Shown: positions 7,501 to 17,108, counted from the first letter of the stretch. The stretch is DNA of 64,000 nt from Microbacterium natoriense (GCF_030816295.1 NZ_JAUSXV010000001.1:4127386-4191385); one strand, 5' to 3'. Made by a program: numbers and translations. The notes: generated by a model from the sequence alone, not told the origin.

Positions 7501-9024
7501 ATGGCCAACGCCCGCATCACCATCGACCGCGACTTCACGATCGCCGACGTCCCCCGACGACTGTTCGGGTCCTTCGTCGAGCACATGGGGCGCTGCGTCT
7601 ACACCGGCATCTACGAGCCGGGGCACCCGCAGGCCGATGAACGCGGGTTCCGGCGCGACGTGCTGGAACTGGTTCGGGAGATGGGTCCGACGGTCGTCCG
7701 CTACCCGGGCGGCAACTTCGTCTCCGGGTACCGATGGGAGGACGGCGTCGGCCCCGTCGCCGATCGCCCCGTGCGCATCGACGGCGCTTGGCACACCATC
7801 GAGACCAACGCCTTCGGCCTGCACGAGTTCGTGGACTGGGCCCGCGACGCCGAGGTCGAGATCATGGAGGCCATCAACCTCGGCACCCGCGGGGTCGAGG
7901 AGGCGCGGGCGCTCGTCGAGTACGCGAACCACCCCGGCGGCACCTACTGGTCGGACATGCGGCGCCGCAACGGCGCCGAGGACCCGTTCGACATCAAGCT
8001 CTGGTGCCTCGGCAACGAGCTCGACGGGCCGTGGCAGATCGGCCACAAGACCGCCGCCGAGTACGGCCGGCTCGCGCAGGAGACCGCGAAGGCGATGAAG
8101 CTCGTCGACGACTCGATCGAGCTCGTCGCTGTCGGCTCGTCGAACCGCGGCATGCCGACCTTCGGCACCTGGGAGCACACGGTTCTCACGCACGCCTACG
8201 ACGAGGTCGACTACATCTCGATGCACGCCTACTATCGCGAACTCGAGGGCGACGCCGAGTCGTTCCTCGCCGAGGCCGTCGAGATGGACGCCTTCATCGA
8301 CGGTGTGATCGCCACGATCGACGCTGTCAAGGCCGCAGGCAAGCACACGAAGCAGGTCAACATCTCCTTCGACGAGTGGAACGTGTGGGACTTCGACCGG
8401 TACAACAACGAAGAGGAAGCGGCGATCGCGGCAGCCGGATGGCGAGAGCATCCGCGCCTGATCGAAGACACCTACAACGTGACGGATGCCGTCGTGGTCG
8501 GCACTTTCCTGAACAGCCTGCTGCGCCACGGCGACCGCGTGCACATCGCGAACCAGGCGCAGCTCGTGAATGTGATCGCGCCGATCCGCTCGGAGCAGGG
8601 CGGACCCGCCTGGCGTCAGACGAGCTTCTGGCCCTTCGAGCGGATGGCGCGCCTCGCGCGCGGCCGCATCCTGCAGCTCGCGGTGTCGGCGTCGCAGATC
8701 GGCACGAAGCAGTACGGCGACGTGGACTCGGTCGACGCCGCCGCGACGTTCGACGAGGAGACGGGCCGCGTGGTGCTGTTCGTCGCGAACCGTTCGCTCG
8801 AGTCGGCGAACGACCTCACGGTCGACCTGCGCGGCTTCGGCGCCCTGCGCGTCGTGAACGCCGAGACGCTCACGATCCCCGACGGCGGCGACCGCTTCAC
8901 CGCCAACCTCGAGACCACGCCCGACTCCGTGCACATGGTGCCGCTCGCGGGCGCCGAGGTGGTCGACGGCGCCGTGCGGGCGACGCTCCCCGCGCTCTCG
9001 TGGTCGGTGATCGAACTCGCCTGA
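7501..9024 (+). CDS. abfA: alpha-L-arabinofuranosidase, GH51 (module A)
   Basis: 507 residues without a signal peptide, so cytoplasmic. GH51 enzymes remove alpha-L-arabinofuranosyl units from imported oligosaccharides. Seen: N-terminal FGSFVEHMGRCVYTGIYEP, RYPGGNFVSGYRWEDGVGP, acid/base Glu173 in CLGNELDGPWQ, nucleophile Glu292 in SFDEWNVWD, and a C-terminal beta domain. AGGAGAACC lies before the ATG. It closes the module A operon, 36 bp after the permease. It is closely similar to the minus-strand GH51 at 10119-11618, so the pair are probably paralogues. Confidence 0.95.
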   Translation: MANARITIDRDFTIADVPRRLFGSFVEHMGRCVYTGIYEPGHPQADERGFRRDVLELVREMGPTVVRYPGGNFVSGYRWEDGVGPVADRPVRIDGAWHTIETNAFGLHEFVDWARDAEVEIMEAINLGTRGVEEARALVEYANHPGGTYWSDMRRRNGAEDPFDIKLWCLGNELDGPWQIGHKTAAEYGRLAQETAKAMKLVDDSIELVAVGSSNRGMPTFGTWEHTVLTHAYDEVDYISMHAYYRELEGDAESFLAEAVEMDAFIDGVIATIDAVKAAGKHTKQVNISFDEWNVWDFDRYNNEEEAAIAAAGWREHPRLIEDTYNVTDAVVVGTFLNSLLRHGDRVHIANQAQLVNVIAPIRSEQGGPAWRQTSFWPFERMARLARGRILQLAVSASQIGTKQYGDVDSVDAAATFDEETGRVVLFVANRSLESANDLTVDLRGFGALRVVNAETLTIPDGGDRFTANLETTPDSVHMVPLAGAEVVDGAVRATLPALSWSVIELA

Positions 9025-9030
9025 GCTGGC

Positions 9031-9135
9031 GCGCGCTGCCGGACACGAATGTCGGCTCAGATCACGGATGTCGGTCGAGAATCCGGGTTTCCACTGACAT
9101 CTGTATTCTCGGCCGATATTTGTGCGGCAGCGCGC
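9031..9135. terminator. imperfect long palindrome between convergent genes
   Basis: Outer arms GCGCGCTGCCG (9031-9041) and CGGCAGCGCGC (9125-9135) are perfect. The inside contains ATGTCGG-type units in both orientations, so the whole 105 bp can fold imperfectly. It fills the space between the convergent GH51 and GH43 genes and likely ends transcription from both sides. No U-run is present. Confidence 0.5.
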
Positions 9136-10122
9136 TCAGCGACCGTCGACCGTCGGCCAGCCGTCGGTCCAGGTGATCGGCAGCAGGCCGAGGGTCGGGA
9201 TGCCGTCGGCATCCGCGTCGTAGAAGTGGAAGGCGAGCCGGTCGCCCGACACCGACTGGCCGCCCGGGCCGACGCGTGAGCCCTCGGACGTGAGCACGAC
9301 AGTGCCCCCGTCGTCGAGCAGCGCCCCGCCGTCGGCATCGAGATAGGGACCGGCCACGTCCTTCGAGCGCCCGACGATGATCTCGTAGGTGCTGTCGACG
9401 CCCTTGCAGCAGAAGCCGCGCGAGGCGAACAGGTAGAACCAACCGTCGTGCGCGACGATGTACGGCGCCTCGATCGCGTTCTCGACCAGCCCCCGGTCGG
9501 CGATGAGGATCGGCTCGCCGTCTGAGGCGCGCAACCCGCTCGGCCACTCCAGTTCGACCATCTGCAGGCCTGAGAAGAACGACCCGAACGACATCCACGG
9601 CACGCCCTCGGCATCCTCGACGATCCCCGGATCGATCGCGTTGAAGTCCTCGCCCTCCGAGGAGATCACCTCGCCCCGATCGACCCATTCGTATGCGGGG
9701 TCGTCGGGGTCGAGCGTCGTGTTGGTCGCGAGCGCGATCACCGAGCGGTTGCTGCCGAAGGTGGATGCCGAGTAGTAGAGGTACCAGGTGCCGCCGTGCT
9801 CGTAGAGCTCGGGCGCCCACAGGTTGTCGACTCCGGGCACGGCCGCAGGCAGCCACTCGGGCTTCGTCTTCCAGACCTCGCCGACGTACTCCCAGCTCGC
9901 CCCGTCGTCCGAGCGGCGGATCTGGATGTTCCCGTCGCCGATCTGACCGTTGCCCGTCGAGTAGATGTAGTCGCCGTCGTCGGTGTGCACGTACGCCGGG
10001 TCGTGCACGAACACGTCACCAGACAACGATGGCGCGACCGGGGCGCCCGAGCATCCGAGGAGCGCCGCCGCCGCTGTGACGATCACAGCGGCGGCGACAG
10101 GACGGGAGAAGCGACGGATCAC
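9136..10122 (-). CDS. extracellular arabinan endo-1,5-alpha-L-arabinosidase, GH43 lipoprotein
   Basis: 328 residues from a GTG that overlaps the upstream GH51 stop (GTGA). Residues 1-24 form a lipoprotein signal with lipobox LLGC (Cys24), so it is anchored outside. The GH43 five-bladed propeller residues are present: Asp41 (VHDPAYV), Asp164 (NAIDPGIV) and Glu218 (NAIEAPYIV). GH43 enzymes of this type cut the arabinan backbone, which fits the flanking arabinofuranosidases and importers. It is the last gene of the module B operon. Confidence 0.88.
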   Translation of the reverse strand: MIRRFSRPVAAAVIVTAAAALLGCSGAPVAPSLSGDVFVHDPAYVHTDDGDYIYSTGNGQIGDGNIQIRRSDDGASWEYVGEVWKTKPEWLPAAVPGVDNLWAPELYEHGGTWYLYYSASTFGSNRSVIALATNTTLDPDDPAYEWVDRGEVISSEGEDFNAIDPGIVEDAEGVPWMSFGSFFSGLQMVELEWPSGLRASDGEPILIADRGLVENAIEAPYIVAHDGWFYLFASRGFCCKGVDSTYEIIVGRSKDVAGPYLDADGGALLDDGGTVVLTSEGSRVGPGGQSVSGDRLAFHFYDADADGIPTLGLLPITWTDGWPTVDGR

Positions 10123-11618
10123 GAGAGCGCGAGCGCCGACCAGGAGACGGGCGGGAGCGTGACGGTGAGCACACCGTCGGCCAGCACAGCACCGTCGAGC
10201 TGCTTCAGCCCGACGCGATTCTGGTCGGCGAGCGTGTTCTTCGCGTAGACGTCGTCGTCCCACAGCGTGACCGCCTCGTCGATGCTCGAGGCGCCGAGCT
10301 CGGTCACGGCGATCTGCACCTCGATCGACTCGGTCTGGCTGCGGTTCACGAGGAACACGGCCGAGTTCACGCCGTCGGTCGTGACGACCGAGTCGACCAG
10401 CGGCGCGTCGCCGTAGACGGCGGTCGAGTAGGTGCCGACGTCGATGCGCGGCTTCACGATCTCGCCCTTCGCGAGACGCGAGGTCACCGAGAACGGGAAG
10501 AAGGTGGTCTGACGCCACGCGGCGCCGCCCGGCTCCGTCATGATCGGGGCGATCACGTTCACGAGCTGCGCGAGAGAGGCCGACGCGACGCGGTCGTGGT
10601 TCTTCAGCAGCGTGATGAGCAGGTTGCCCAGCACCACGGCATCCGCCACCGAGTAGACGTCCTCGAGCTGTCGAGGGGCGACGCGCCATTCGTCGTTGAC
10701 CTCGTCGGAGGCCTGGTGCTCGTCGAGGTACCAGATGTTCCATTCGTCGAAGGAGAGCTTGATCTTCTTCTTCGACTTGAGCTTGTTGCCGACGTGGTCG
10801 GCCGTCGCCACGACGGTCTCGATGAAGTACTGCATGTCGAGCGAGGAGGCGAGGTACGAGGCGAGGTCGCCGCCGCGCTCCTGGTAGTAGGCGTGGCAGG
10901 AGATGAAGTCGACGTGCTCGTAGGCCTGCTCGAGGACCGTGCGCTCCCAGTCGCCGAAGGTCGGCATCGACGAGCTCGACGACCCGCACACCACGAGCTC
11001 GAGGTTCTTGTCGGCGGTCTTCATGGCCTGTGCCGTGCGGGCGGCGATCTTGCCGTAGTCCTCGGCCGTCATGTAGCCGGTCTGCCATGGCCCGTCCATC
11101 TCGTTGCCGAGGCACCACATCGTGATGCCGTGCGGTTCGACGGTGCCGTTCGCGATGCGCTGGTCGCTGAGCGCGGTGCCCGAGGGGTGGTTGCAGTACT
11201 CGAGCAGGTCGAGGGCCGCCTCGATGCCGCGCGTGCCGAGGTTCACGGCCATCATCAGCTCGGAGCCGGTGAGCTTCAGCCAGCGGGAGAACTCGTCGAC
11301 GCCGACCTGGTTCGTCTCGATCGAGTGCCAGGCCAGGTCGCGGCGGACGGGCCGCTGATCGCGGGGTCCGACCGAGTCCTCCCAGCGGAAGCCCGAGACG
11401 AAGTTGCCGCCGGGGTAGCGGATCGTGGTCGAGCCCAGCTCGCGCACGAGGTCGACGACGTCGAGACGGAAGCCGTCTTCGTTCGCCGTGGGGTGGCCGG
11501 GTTCGTAGATGCCGTCATAGACGCAGCGGCCGAGGTGCTCGACGAACGAGCCGAAGATGCGCCGATCGATGGGAGCGACGACCGCCTCGCGGTCGATGGA
11601 GATGCGTGCCTGGGTCAC
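10119..11618 (-). CDS. abfA: alpha-L-arabinofuranosidase, GH51 (module B)
   Basis: 499 residues, cytoplasmic, with a GTG start preceded by GAAGGA. It carries the same landmarks as the module A enzyme: FGSFVEHLGRCVYDGIYEP, acid/base Glu173 (CLGNEMDGPWQ), nucleophile Glu292 (SFDEWNIWYLDE). It lies between DUF624 and the GH43 lipoprotein and would release arabinose from oligosaccharides brought in by the module B importer. Two GH51 paralogues in one locus suggest different chain lengths or linkages, but the sequence does not say which. Confidence 0.95.
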   Translation of the reverse strand: MTQARISIDREAVVAPIDRRIFGSFVEHLGRCVYDGIYEPGHPTANEDGFRLDVVDLVRELGSTTIRYPGGNFVSGFRWEDSVGPRDQRPVRRDLAWHSIETNQVGVDEFSRWLKLTGSELMMAVNLGTRGIEAALDLLEYCNHPSGTALSDQRIANGTVEPHGITMWCLGNEMDGPWQTGYMTAEDYGKIAARTAQAMKTADKNLELVVCGSSSSSMPTFGDWERTVLEQAYEHVDFISCHAYYQERGGDLASYLASSLDMQYFIETVVATADHVGNKLKSKKKIKLSFDEWNIWYLDEHQASDEVNDEWRVAPRQLEDVYSVADAVVLGNLLITLLKNHDRVASASLAQLVNVIAPIMTEPGGAAWRQTTFFPFSVTSRLAKGEIVKPRIDVGTYSTAVYGDAPLVDSVVTTDGVNSAVFLVNRSQTESIEVQIAVTELGASSIDEAVTLWDDDVYAKNTLADQNRVGLKQLDGAVLADGVLTVTLPPVSWSALALS

Positions 11619-11651
11619 GGGGTTTTCCTTCTCTGAGTGGTGCTGAGGTCT

Positions 11652-12296
11652 TCAGGCCGCGATGCGTGCGGCCGGATGCTGAGGATCGATCTTCGCCAGC
11701 CGGTGGTCGATCAGACGCACCGAGACGGCAAGAGGGAGCGACGCGCCCACGAGCGGGATCACGACGGGGAAGATCGCGGCGATGATGCCGAAAGCGCCGA
11801 GGGCGACCAGCACGCCGATCGCCGTCATCGGCGAGCTCAACGGCACCGCCACCGCGTAACGCAGCAGCGCGAGCGGGGTGTCGCGATAGTGCACGAGTAG
11901 CGCGACGGTCACGATCGCGGTGAGCACGACGAGCGACGCGACGACCGTCGCGAGCGCGGTGAGGGCGGCGGATGCCGGCCCCGACAGCGCCGGCAGCACG
12001 AGGAAGTCGGCGCACAGCAGCACGGCAGCGGCCAGGAACGGGATGCCGGTCAGGTTCGCCCGCCGGAACGATTCCCGGTACGCGCGGACGAACCCGCGCA
12101 CCGTGCCCTCGTCGCTGCTCCCCCGCAGGAGGACGGTGGCGGACGCGACGGCTGCGGGCATGACGCCGCACACGACGAGGCCGACGATCACGCCGCCCGC
12201 GAAGAGCAGATTCACGAGGACCAGTGTCCACACAGCCTGCAGCATCTGCATGACCCGGCCAGTCCAGCCCAGGCCCACCTGCGCTTCGGCGCTCAC
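11652..12296 (-). CDS. DUF624 (YesL-like) membrane protein
   Basis: 214 residues with five to six hydrophobic segments (for example TLVLVNLLFAGGVIVGLVV and FLAAAVLLCADFLVLPAL). YesL-like DUF624 proteins often sit inside sugar ABC operons of Gram-positive bacteria; their job is unknown. The GTG start overlaps the stop of the upstream GH43 gene (GTGA), so it is translated as part of module B. The sequence RANLTGIPFLAA after the second helix is typical of the family as I recall it. Confidence 0.75.
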   Translation of the reverse strand: MSAEAQVGLGWTGRVMQMLQAVWTLVLVNLLFAGGVIVGLVVCGVMPAAVASATVLLRGSSDEGTVRGFVRAYRESFRRANLTGIPFLAAAVLLCADFLVLPALSGPASAALTALATVVASLVVLTAIVTVALLVHYRDTPLALLRYAVAVPLSSPMTAIGVLVALGAFGIIAAIFPVVIPLVGASLPLAVSVRLIDHRLAKIDPQHPAARIAA

Positions 12297-13609
12297 GACG
12301 CGACCGCCTTCGAGCCGCTCCAGACGACGCCCTGCTCGTCGATGCCGCTGAATGCGAGGACGGGCCGCCCCGCCACCGGATCCCACGCGCCGAACACCAC
12401 CGCGTCGAGGGTGACGATGTCGTGCGCACCAGGAGGCGTTTCGTCTCGGTCGCTGACGCTCCCTCGCTCAACGACCAGTCGCGCTGCCAACGGCTCGCCG
12501 TCCGTCACCACATCCGAGACCAGGCGCACGCGCTCGGCGTCGATCATGGTCGACACCTCGGGCGCGAAGCGCACGGCATCCCATTCGCCACAGGCCGGCT
12601 CAGCCGCGACGAGCCGTTCGGTGCCGACACCGGCGAAGGGATGCGGTGACACGACCGGCCAACCCGATGCCGTCCAGTGCACACGGCGTACCTGAGCCTC
12701 ATGCTGGGTCGGCGCTTCGGCGAACCTCACGTGGTGCACCATGAACGTCGCGTCGCCGTCGTGGAAGATCGAGTTGTGACCCGGCGCGATGAGGCCGGTG
12801 CCACCAGGGAACCGCAGCCCGCCGAGGATCTTGGTGCCCGAAGCCAGGGCGTCGGCATCCGGTGACACCGTCAGCTCGCGTCCCTGGTGGTCGAGGTACG
12901 GGCCGGTGATGTCGTCGGACACCCCGACCCTCACGTTGTAGGTGTCGACGAGCGAGTCGTACGAGACGAACAGGACGTACCGGCCGTCGCGCTCGACGAC
13001 GTACGCGCCCTCGATCGCACCGTCGACGCTCTGCGGACGCCGGGCGATCAGGGTCCCTGGTTCGTCGCGCACGCGCAGTCCCGTCGACGCCGACAGTTCG
13101 ACGGCGTGGATCCCACCGAAGAACGAGCCGTAGATCATCCATGGCGAACCCGCGCGATCGAACACGATCGCGGCGTCGATCGCGTTGAACGAATCTCGTT
13201 CGTGCTGCGTGGCGATCACGATGCCCTCGTCGGTCCAGGGGCCGGCGAGATCGGATGCGCTGGCGAGTCCGATCGCCGAGGTGCGAGACCCGAAGGTGGA
13301 CGCGGAGTAGTACATGTGCCAGCGGCTGGTGCCGTCGGCGGTGGGCCAGCGGACCACCTCGGGCGCCCAGAGACCCGCGGCGCCGGACCATTCGGCGGCA
13401 GGACGCGGGACGCCGCCGAGAGCGGTGCCCCGGTAGGTCCAGGTCACGAGGTCGGGAGAGGTGCGCACGTGCGCGCCGACCGGGATCTGCTCGGCGCCGG
13501 CCACCGCATCCGTCGAGAACATGTACCAGAGGCCGTCGTCGCCGCGCACGACCGTGGGGTCGTGCGCGTGCCGCGCCCCCCAGCCGCTCGTGTCGATGTC
13601 GGTCGTCAT
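12293..13609 (-). CDS. intracellular GH43 arabinosidase/arabinanase
   Basis: 438 residues with no signal peptide. The GH43 catalytic residues are visible: Asp17 (HAHDPTVV), Asp145 (NAIDAAIV) and Glu200 (DGAIEGAYVV). A C-terminal region (about residues 320-438) follows the propeller and may be an accessory beta domain. It resembles endo-1,5-arabinanases but, being cytoplasmic, would trim imported arabino-oligosaccharides. It starts just three bases after the permease gene, so it belongs to module B. Confidence 0.85.
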   Translation of the reverse strand: MTTDIDTSGWGARHAHDPTVVRGDDGLWYMFSTDAVAGAEQIPVGAHVRTSPDLVTWTYRGTALGGVPRPAAEWSGAAGLWAPEVVRWPTADGTSRWHMYYSASTFGSRTSAIGLASASDLAGPWTDEGIVIATQHERDSFNAIDAAIVFDRAGSPWMIYGSFFGGIHAVELSASTGLRVRDEPGTLIARRPQSVDGAIEGAYVVERDGRYVLFVSYDSLVDTYNVRVGVSDDITGPYLDHQGRELTVSPDADALASGTKILGGLRFPGGTGLIAPGHNSIFHDGDATFMVHHVRFAEAPTQHEAQVRRVHWTASGWPVVSPHPFAGVGTERLVAAEPACGEWDAVRFAPEVSTMIDAERVRLVSDVVTDGEPLAARLVVERGSVSDRDETPPGAHDIVTLDAVVFGAWDPVAGRPVLAFSGIDEQGVVWSGSKAVAS

Positions 13610-13611
13610 GA

Positions 13612-14523
13612 TCAGCCCTTCGCTCCGGTCAGCGCGACCGACTCGATGATCTGCTTCTGGAAGACCACGAACACCACCAGCACCGGCACCAGGGCGATGA
13701 ACGACGCCGCCATGATCAGCGGATAGTCGGTCTGGCTGGCGTAGGTCGCGTTGAAGCTGGCGATCACGAGCTGCAGGGTCTGACGCTCGGGGGTGTTCAG
13801 GTAGATGATCGGGGCGAGGTAGTCGTTCCACACCGCCATGAACCACAGGATGAACTGCGCGGCGACCGCCGGTCGGATCGCCGGGAAGATCAGCGTGAAG
13901 AAGATCCGCAGGTACCCGGCTCCGTCGAGCTTGGCCGCCTCGATGATCGAGTCGGGGACCGAATCGAGGTACTGCCGGAGGAAGAAGATCATCACGATGT
14001 TCCCGAAGAGCCCCGGCAGGATCAGCGGCCACAGCGTGTCGACGAGGCCGGCATCCGCGAACATCTTGAACTGCGGGATCATGATCGTCGGGAACGGGAT
14101 CATGATCGCCGCCAGCAGCGACAGGAACACGACGTTCTTGAACGGCAGGCGCATCTTCGCGAAGGCGAATGCGGCGATGGCCGAGCTGATGGTGCCGACC
14201 ACGGTGACGCTGACCGAGACGATGAGGCTGTTGACGATGCCGCTCGCGAGCGGACCCGCCGACCACACCCTGATGTAGTTCTCCCACTGCACCGGATCGG
14301 GGATCCACTGCGGAGGCAGTGCGAACACCGCTTCCTTGGTCTTGAGCGAGGTGCTGAAGGTCCACACCAACGGCGCGATCATGATGATGCCGCCGAGCGA
14401 CAGCACCGCGAACACGATCGCGTTGACGATCCGGTACTGCGAGGTGCGTGTGCGCCCGGTGGCCGCGGCGCGCTTCGCGCGCGGAACCGTGAGCGCGACG
14501 GTCTCTGATTCGTTCTGGAACAT
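13612..14523 (-). CDS. sugar ABC transporter permease, MalG type (module B)
   Basis: 303 residues with six predicted membrane helices and the EAA loop IIEAAKLDGAGYLRIFFTLI. The C-terminus FQKQIIESVALTGAKG is typical. It follows the MalF-type permease by eight bases and precedes the GH43 gene by two. It is distinct in sequence from the module A permeases, so this is a separate importer rather than a recent copy. Confidence 0.9.
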   Translation of the reverse strand: MFQNESETVALTVPRAKRAAATGRTRTSQYRIVNAIVFAVLSLGGIIMIAPLVWTFSTSLKTKEAVFALPPQWIPDPVQWENYIRVWSAGPLASGIVNSLIVSVSVTVVGTISSAIAAFAFAKMRLPFKNVVFLSLLAAIMIPFPTIMIPQFKMFADAGLVDTLWPLILPGLFGNIVMIFFLRQYLDSVPDSIIEAAKLDGAGYLRIFFTLIFPAIRPAVAAQFILWFMAVWNDYLAPIIYLNTPERQTLQLVIASFNATYASQTDYPLIMAASFIALVPVLVVFVVFQKQIIESVALTGAKG

Positions 14524-14531
14524 GATGGGCC

Positions 14532-15431
14532 TCAGTCGATCGAGAACTGGAAGCGGCGGTTGATCTGGAACTGGATGGCCGTGATCACGAAGACCAGCAG
14601 CCCCAGCACGACCGACATCGCGGTGGCGTAGCCCATCTGCAGGTAGTTGAACGCCTTCTGCCAGATGTACCAGACGATGGATGCCGTGGAGAACTCGGGC
14701 CCGCCGGTGGGGGTCATGATGTTGATCTCGATGAAGATCTGCGCGCCGCCGATGATGCTCGTGACGACGAGGAAGAAGGTCACCGGGCTGAGCATCGGGA
14801 TGGTGATGTGACGGAACTGCTGCACCGCGTTCGCGCCGTCGATCGCCGCGGCCTCGTAGAGGTGCCGCGGCACCGACTGGAGGGCGGCCAGGTACAGCAG
14901 CATCGAGAAGCCGATGCCCTTCCAGACCGCCATGATGACGATCGCCGGCTTCGCGGTCTCGGCGTTCTGCAGCCAGTTCGGACCGTCGATGCCGAACATC
15001 GCGAGCACCTGGTTGATGAGTCCGAAGTCGCCGTTGTACGCCCACTGCCAGAGGATCGCGACCGCCGCCAGCGAGGAGATCACCGGAACGTAGTACACCG
15101 TGCGGAAGAAGGTGGTGCCGCGCATCTTGCGGTTGAGGGCGAGGGCGAGCAGAAGAGACAGGACCAGGCCGATCGGGATGCCGATCATCATGAAGACGGT
15201 GTTGCCCATCGCCTTCCAGAAGTAGGGATCGGCGAACATCTCGGTGTAGTTGTCGAGACCGTTGAAGACCGGATCGCTCAGCCCGTTCCACTTGGTGAAC
15301 GAGGCGTAGAACGAGAACAACAGGGGGTAGGCGGTGAAGATCAGGAAGCCGAGTACGGGGATCGCGATGAACGCGGCGGCCACGAGATGCTCGCGGCGGT
15401 GCAGTCGGGAGCGCCGGAGGGTCGTCGACAT
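14532..15431 (-). CDS. sugar ABC transporter permease, MalF type (module B)
   Basis: 299 residues. The ATG at 15431 is preferred because AGAAGAGG lies five bases upstream; a GTG two codons earlier falls within that spacing. It has six membrane helices and the EAA loop YEAAAIDGANAVQQFRHITIP. It works with the following MalG-type permease and the binding protein encoded upstream. A strong hairpin separates it from the binding-protein gene. Confidence 0.9.
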   Translation of the reverse strand: MSTTLRRSRLHRREHLVAAAFIAIPVLGFLIFTAYPLLFSFYASFTKWNGLSDPVFNGLDNYTEMFADPYFWKAMGNTVFMMIGIPIGLVLSLLLALALNRKMRGTTFFRTVYYVPVISSLAAVAILWQWAYNGDFGLINQVLAMFGIDGPNWLQNAETAKPAIVIMAVWKGIGFSMLLYLAALQSVPRHLYEAAAIDGANAVQQFRHITIPMLSPVTFFLVVTSIIGGAQIFIEINIMTPTGGPEFSTASIVWYIWQKAFNYLQMGYATAMSVVLGLLVFVITAIQFQINRRFQFSID

Positions 15432-15496
15432 GGTCACCTCTTCTCAGGAAGCAGGGGTTCTTGTGCAGAACGCGGTGGGGTGAGGGATGCTGATGC

Positions 15497-15526
15497 CCGG
15501 GAGCCGCGTTCGCACGCGGCTCCCGG
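15497..15526 (-). terminator. intercistronic hairpin after binding-protein gene
   Basis: Perfect 13-bp arms (15497-15509 and 15514-15526) with a four-base loop lie six bases after the binding-protein stop. There is no U-run. In many sugar ABC operons such a structure protects or partly terminates the message so that binding protein outnumbers permeases. Confidence 0.65.
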
Positions 15527-15531
15527 AGCGA

Positions 15532-16854
15532 TCAGCCGATGCCGGCGTCGGCGTTGGCCTTGTCCAAGAGCTCCTGCATGCGCGGCTGCACCTCGGCGAG
15601 GTAGTCGGCGGCGGACTGCTTGCCGTCGAGGACGGGCTGGATGTTCTTGAACAGCTCGTCGTACCACTCGGCGGAGTAGGTGGTGTTCGCCGGGAGCGGG
15701 CGACCGTAGTCGTTCGCGATGTCGAGGAACTCCTGCTTGTTCGCGGGCGGGAGCGTCGAGGCGGTCACCCAGGAGTCGGCCATGTCCTTCAGGTTCGGGA
15801 TCTGCACGCCGGCGTCCACGAGCGACTGCTGCGCGGTCTCGTCGGTCGAGAGGTAGATCGCGAGCTTGGTGGCGAGGTCGGCGTTCTTCGAGGATTCCGA
15901 GACGGCGATGCCGAGGGTGCCGGTCCAGGTCGCGGTCTCACCCGTGGCGCCGACCGGATAGGGGATCAGATCCCAGTCGAAGTCGAGCTTCTCGTAGGTG
16001 GGCACGTCCCACGGGCCGACGGGGAAGAAGCCGATCTCGCCCTGCATCCACCGCTGGTACGTGTCGAGCGTCTGCGCGTCGGAGGTCGACGGGGTGACCT
16101 TGGCGACGTTCGACATGTCGGCGAAGAACTGCAGAGCCTCGGCGAACTCGGGGGTGTCGACCGTGACCTTCGTGTGGTCCTCGTTCAGCCAGTCGCCGCC
16201 GTTGGACCAGACGAACGACTGCAGGTTCCACTGGACGTTGAGCCCGGTGCCCCACTGGTCGAGCGTGCCGTCGCCGTTCGTGTCCTTCGTGAGCTGCGTC
16301 GCGACGTCGAGGAACTCGTCCCACGTGTAGGGCTTGTCGGCGTCGGGCAGCGGGATGCCGGCGGCCTCGAACATGGACTTGTTGTAGCCGAACGAGAAGG
16401 GACCGATGTCCTTGGGCATCGCGTAGATGTCGCCCTGGCCCATGATCTTGCCGTCGAAGCGGTAGCTGTCGATGCCGTAGGCCCAGATGTTGTCGAGGTC
16501 GGCGGAGGCCTCGACCTCCTTGGTGATGTCTTTGATGATGCCGGACTTGACGTAGGCCTGCACGCTGCCCGGGTCGACGTAGAACACGTCCGGGATCTGC
16601 TTTCCGGTGATCGCCGCCTTGAGCTTGGTGCTGTACTCGTCGGCCGTCGTCATGATGATCTTCACCTTGACGTCGTTGTCCTTCTCGAACTGCGTGATCG
16701 CCGCGGCGTACGCCTCCTTCTCCGCGTCGTTGCCGCGGAACATGAAGGTGATCTCGTCGGAGCCGGAGCTGCCTGCGCCTCCGGCGGAGCATCCGGTGAT
16801 GGTTGCCGTGGCGAGCGCGATGGCACCCGCAGCGGCCAGGATCCGTGACTTCAT
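15532..16854 (-). CDS. sugar ABC transporter substrate-binding lipoprotein (module B)
   Basis: 440 residues with a Sec lipoprotein signal: basic MKSR, hydrophobic stretch, then ATITGCSAGG with the lipid-bearing Cys at about residue 22. The mature part is an extracellular solute-binding family 1 protein (ITFMFRGNDAEKEAYAAAI, PDVFYVDPGSVQAYV, EIGFFPVGPWDVPTY). It is first in the module B operon and directly downstream of a strong promoter and perfect operator, so it should be the most highly induced gene. Arabinan fragments are the likely ligand. Confidence 0.9.
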   Translation of the reverse strand: MKSRILAAAGAIALATATITGCSAGGAGSSGSDEITFMFRGNDAEKEAYAAAITQFEKDNDVKVKIIMTTADEYSTKLKAAITGKQIPDVFYVDPGSVQAYVKSGIIKDITKEVEASADLDNIWAYGIDSYRFDGKIMGQGDIYAMPKDIGPFSFGYNKSMFEAAGIPLPDADKPYTWDEFLDVATQLTKDTNGDGTLDQWGTGLNVQWNLQSFVWSNGGDWLNEDHTKVTVDTPEFAEALQFFADMSNVAKVTPSTSDAQTLDTYQRWMQGEIGFFPVGPWDVPTYEKLDFDWDLIPYPVGATGETATWTGTLGIAVSESSKNADLATKLAIYLSTDETAQQSLVDAGVQIPNLKDMADSWVTASTLPPANKQEFLDIANDYGRPLPANTTYSAEWYDELFKNIQPVLDGKQSAADYLAEVQPRMQELLDKANADAGIG

Positions 16855-16940
16855 TGTGCTGTGTTTCCTCTCGGGAGCGGACTTCGATGTCGGTCGCGCC
16901 GGTGATGAGCAGATACGTGTCGGGGCGACTATCACTCGTT

Positions 16941-17000
16941 CTACAACGTTGTAGTAAACGTTGTAGAAGTTATTGTCGTCGGAACCCGGCCCGGTGTCAA
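16941..17000 (-). promoter_or_regulatory. module B promoter with perfect LacI operator
   Basis: Reading the minus strand, -35 TTGACA (17000-16995) and -10 GACAAT (16977-16972) are 17 bp apart. Just downstream lies a half-operator GTTGTAG (16960-16966), then the perfect 14-bp palindrome CTACAACGTTGTAG (16941-16954) with central CG. A repressor here would block transcription start of the binding-protein operon. The same motif recurs before the lacI gene. Confidence 0.75.
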
Positions 17001-17108
17001 CACGAATTCTCAGCGCACATCATCGCGAACGCACTTGGTCCCGCGAGACCAGGAACGCACGGCGTCAGAGTCGACCCGCTTCGCGAGTCGACCGCCGCCG
17101 GTGCCGCC

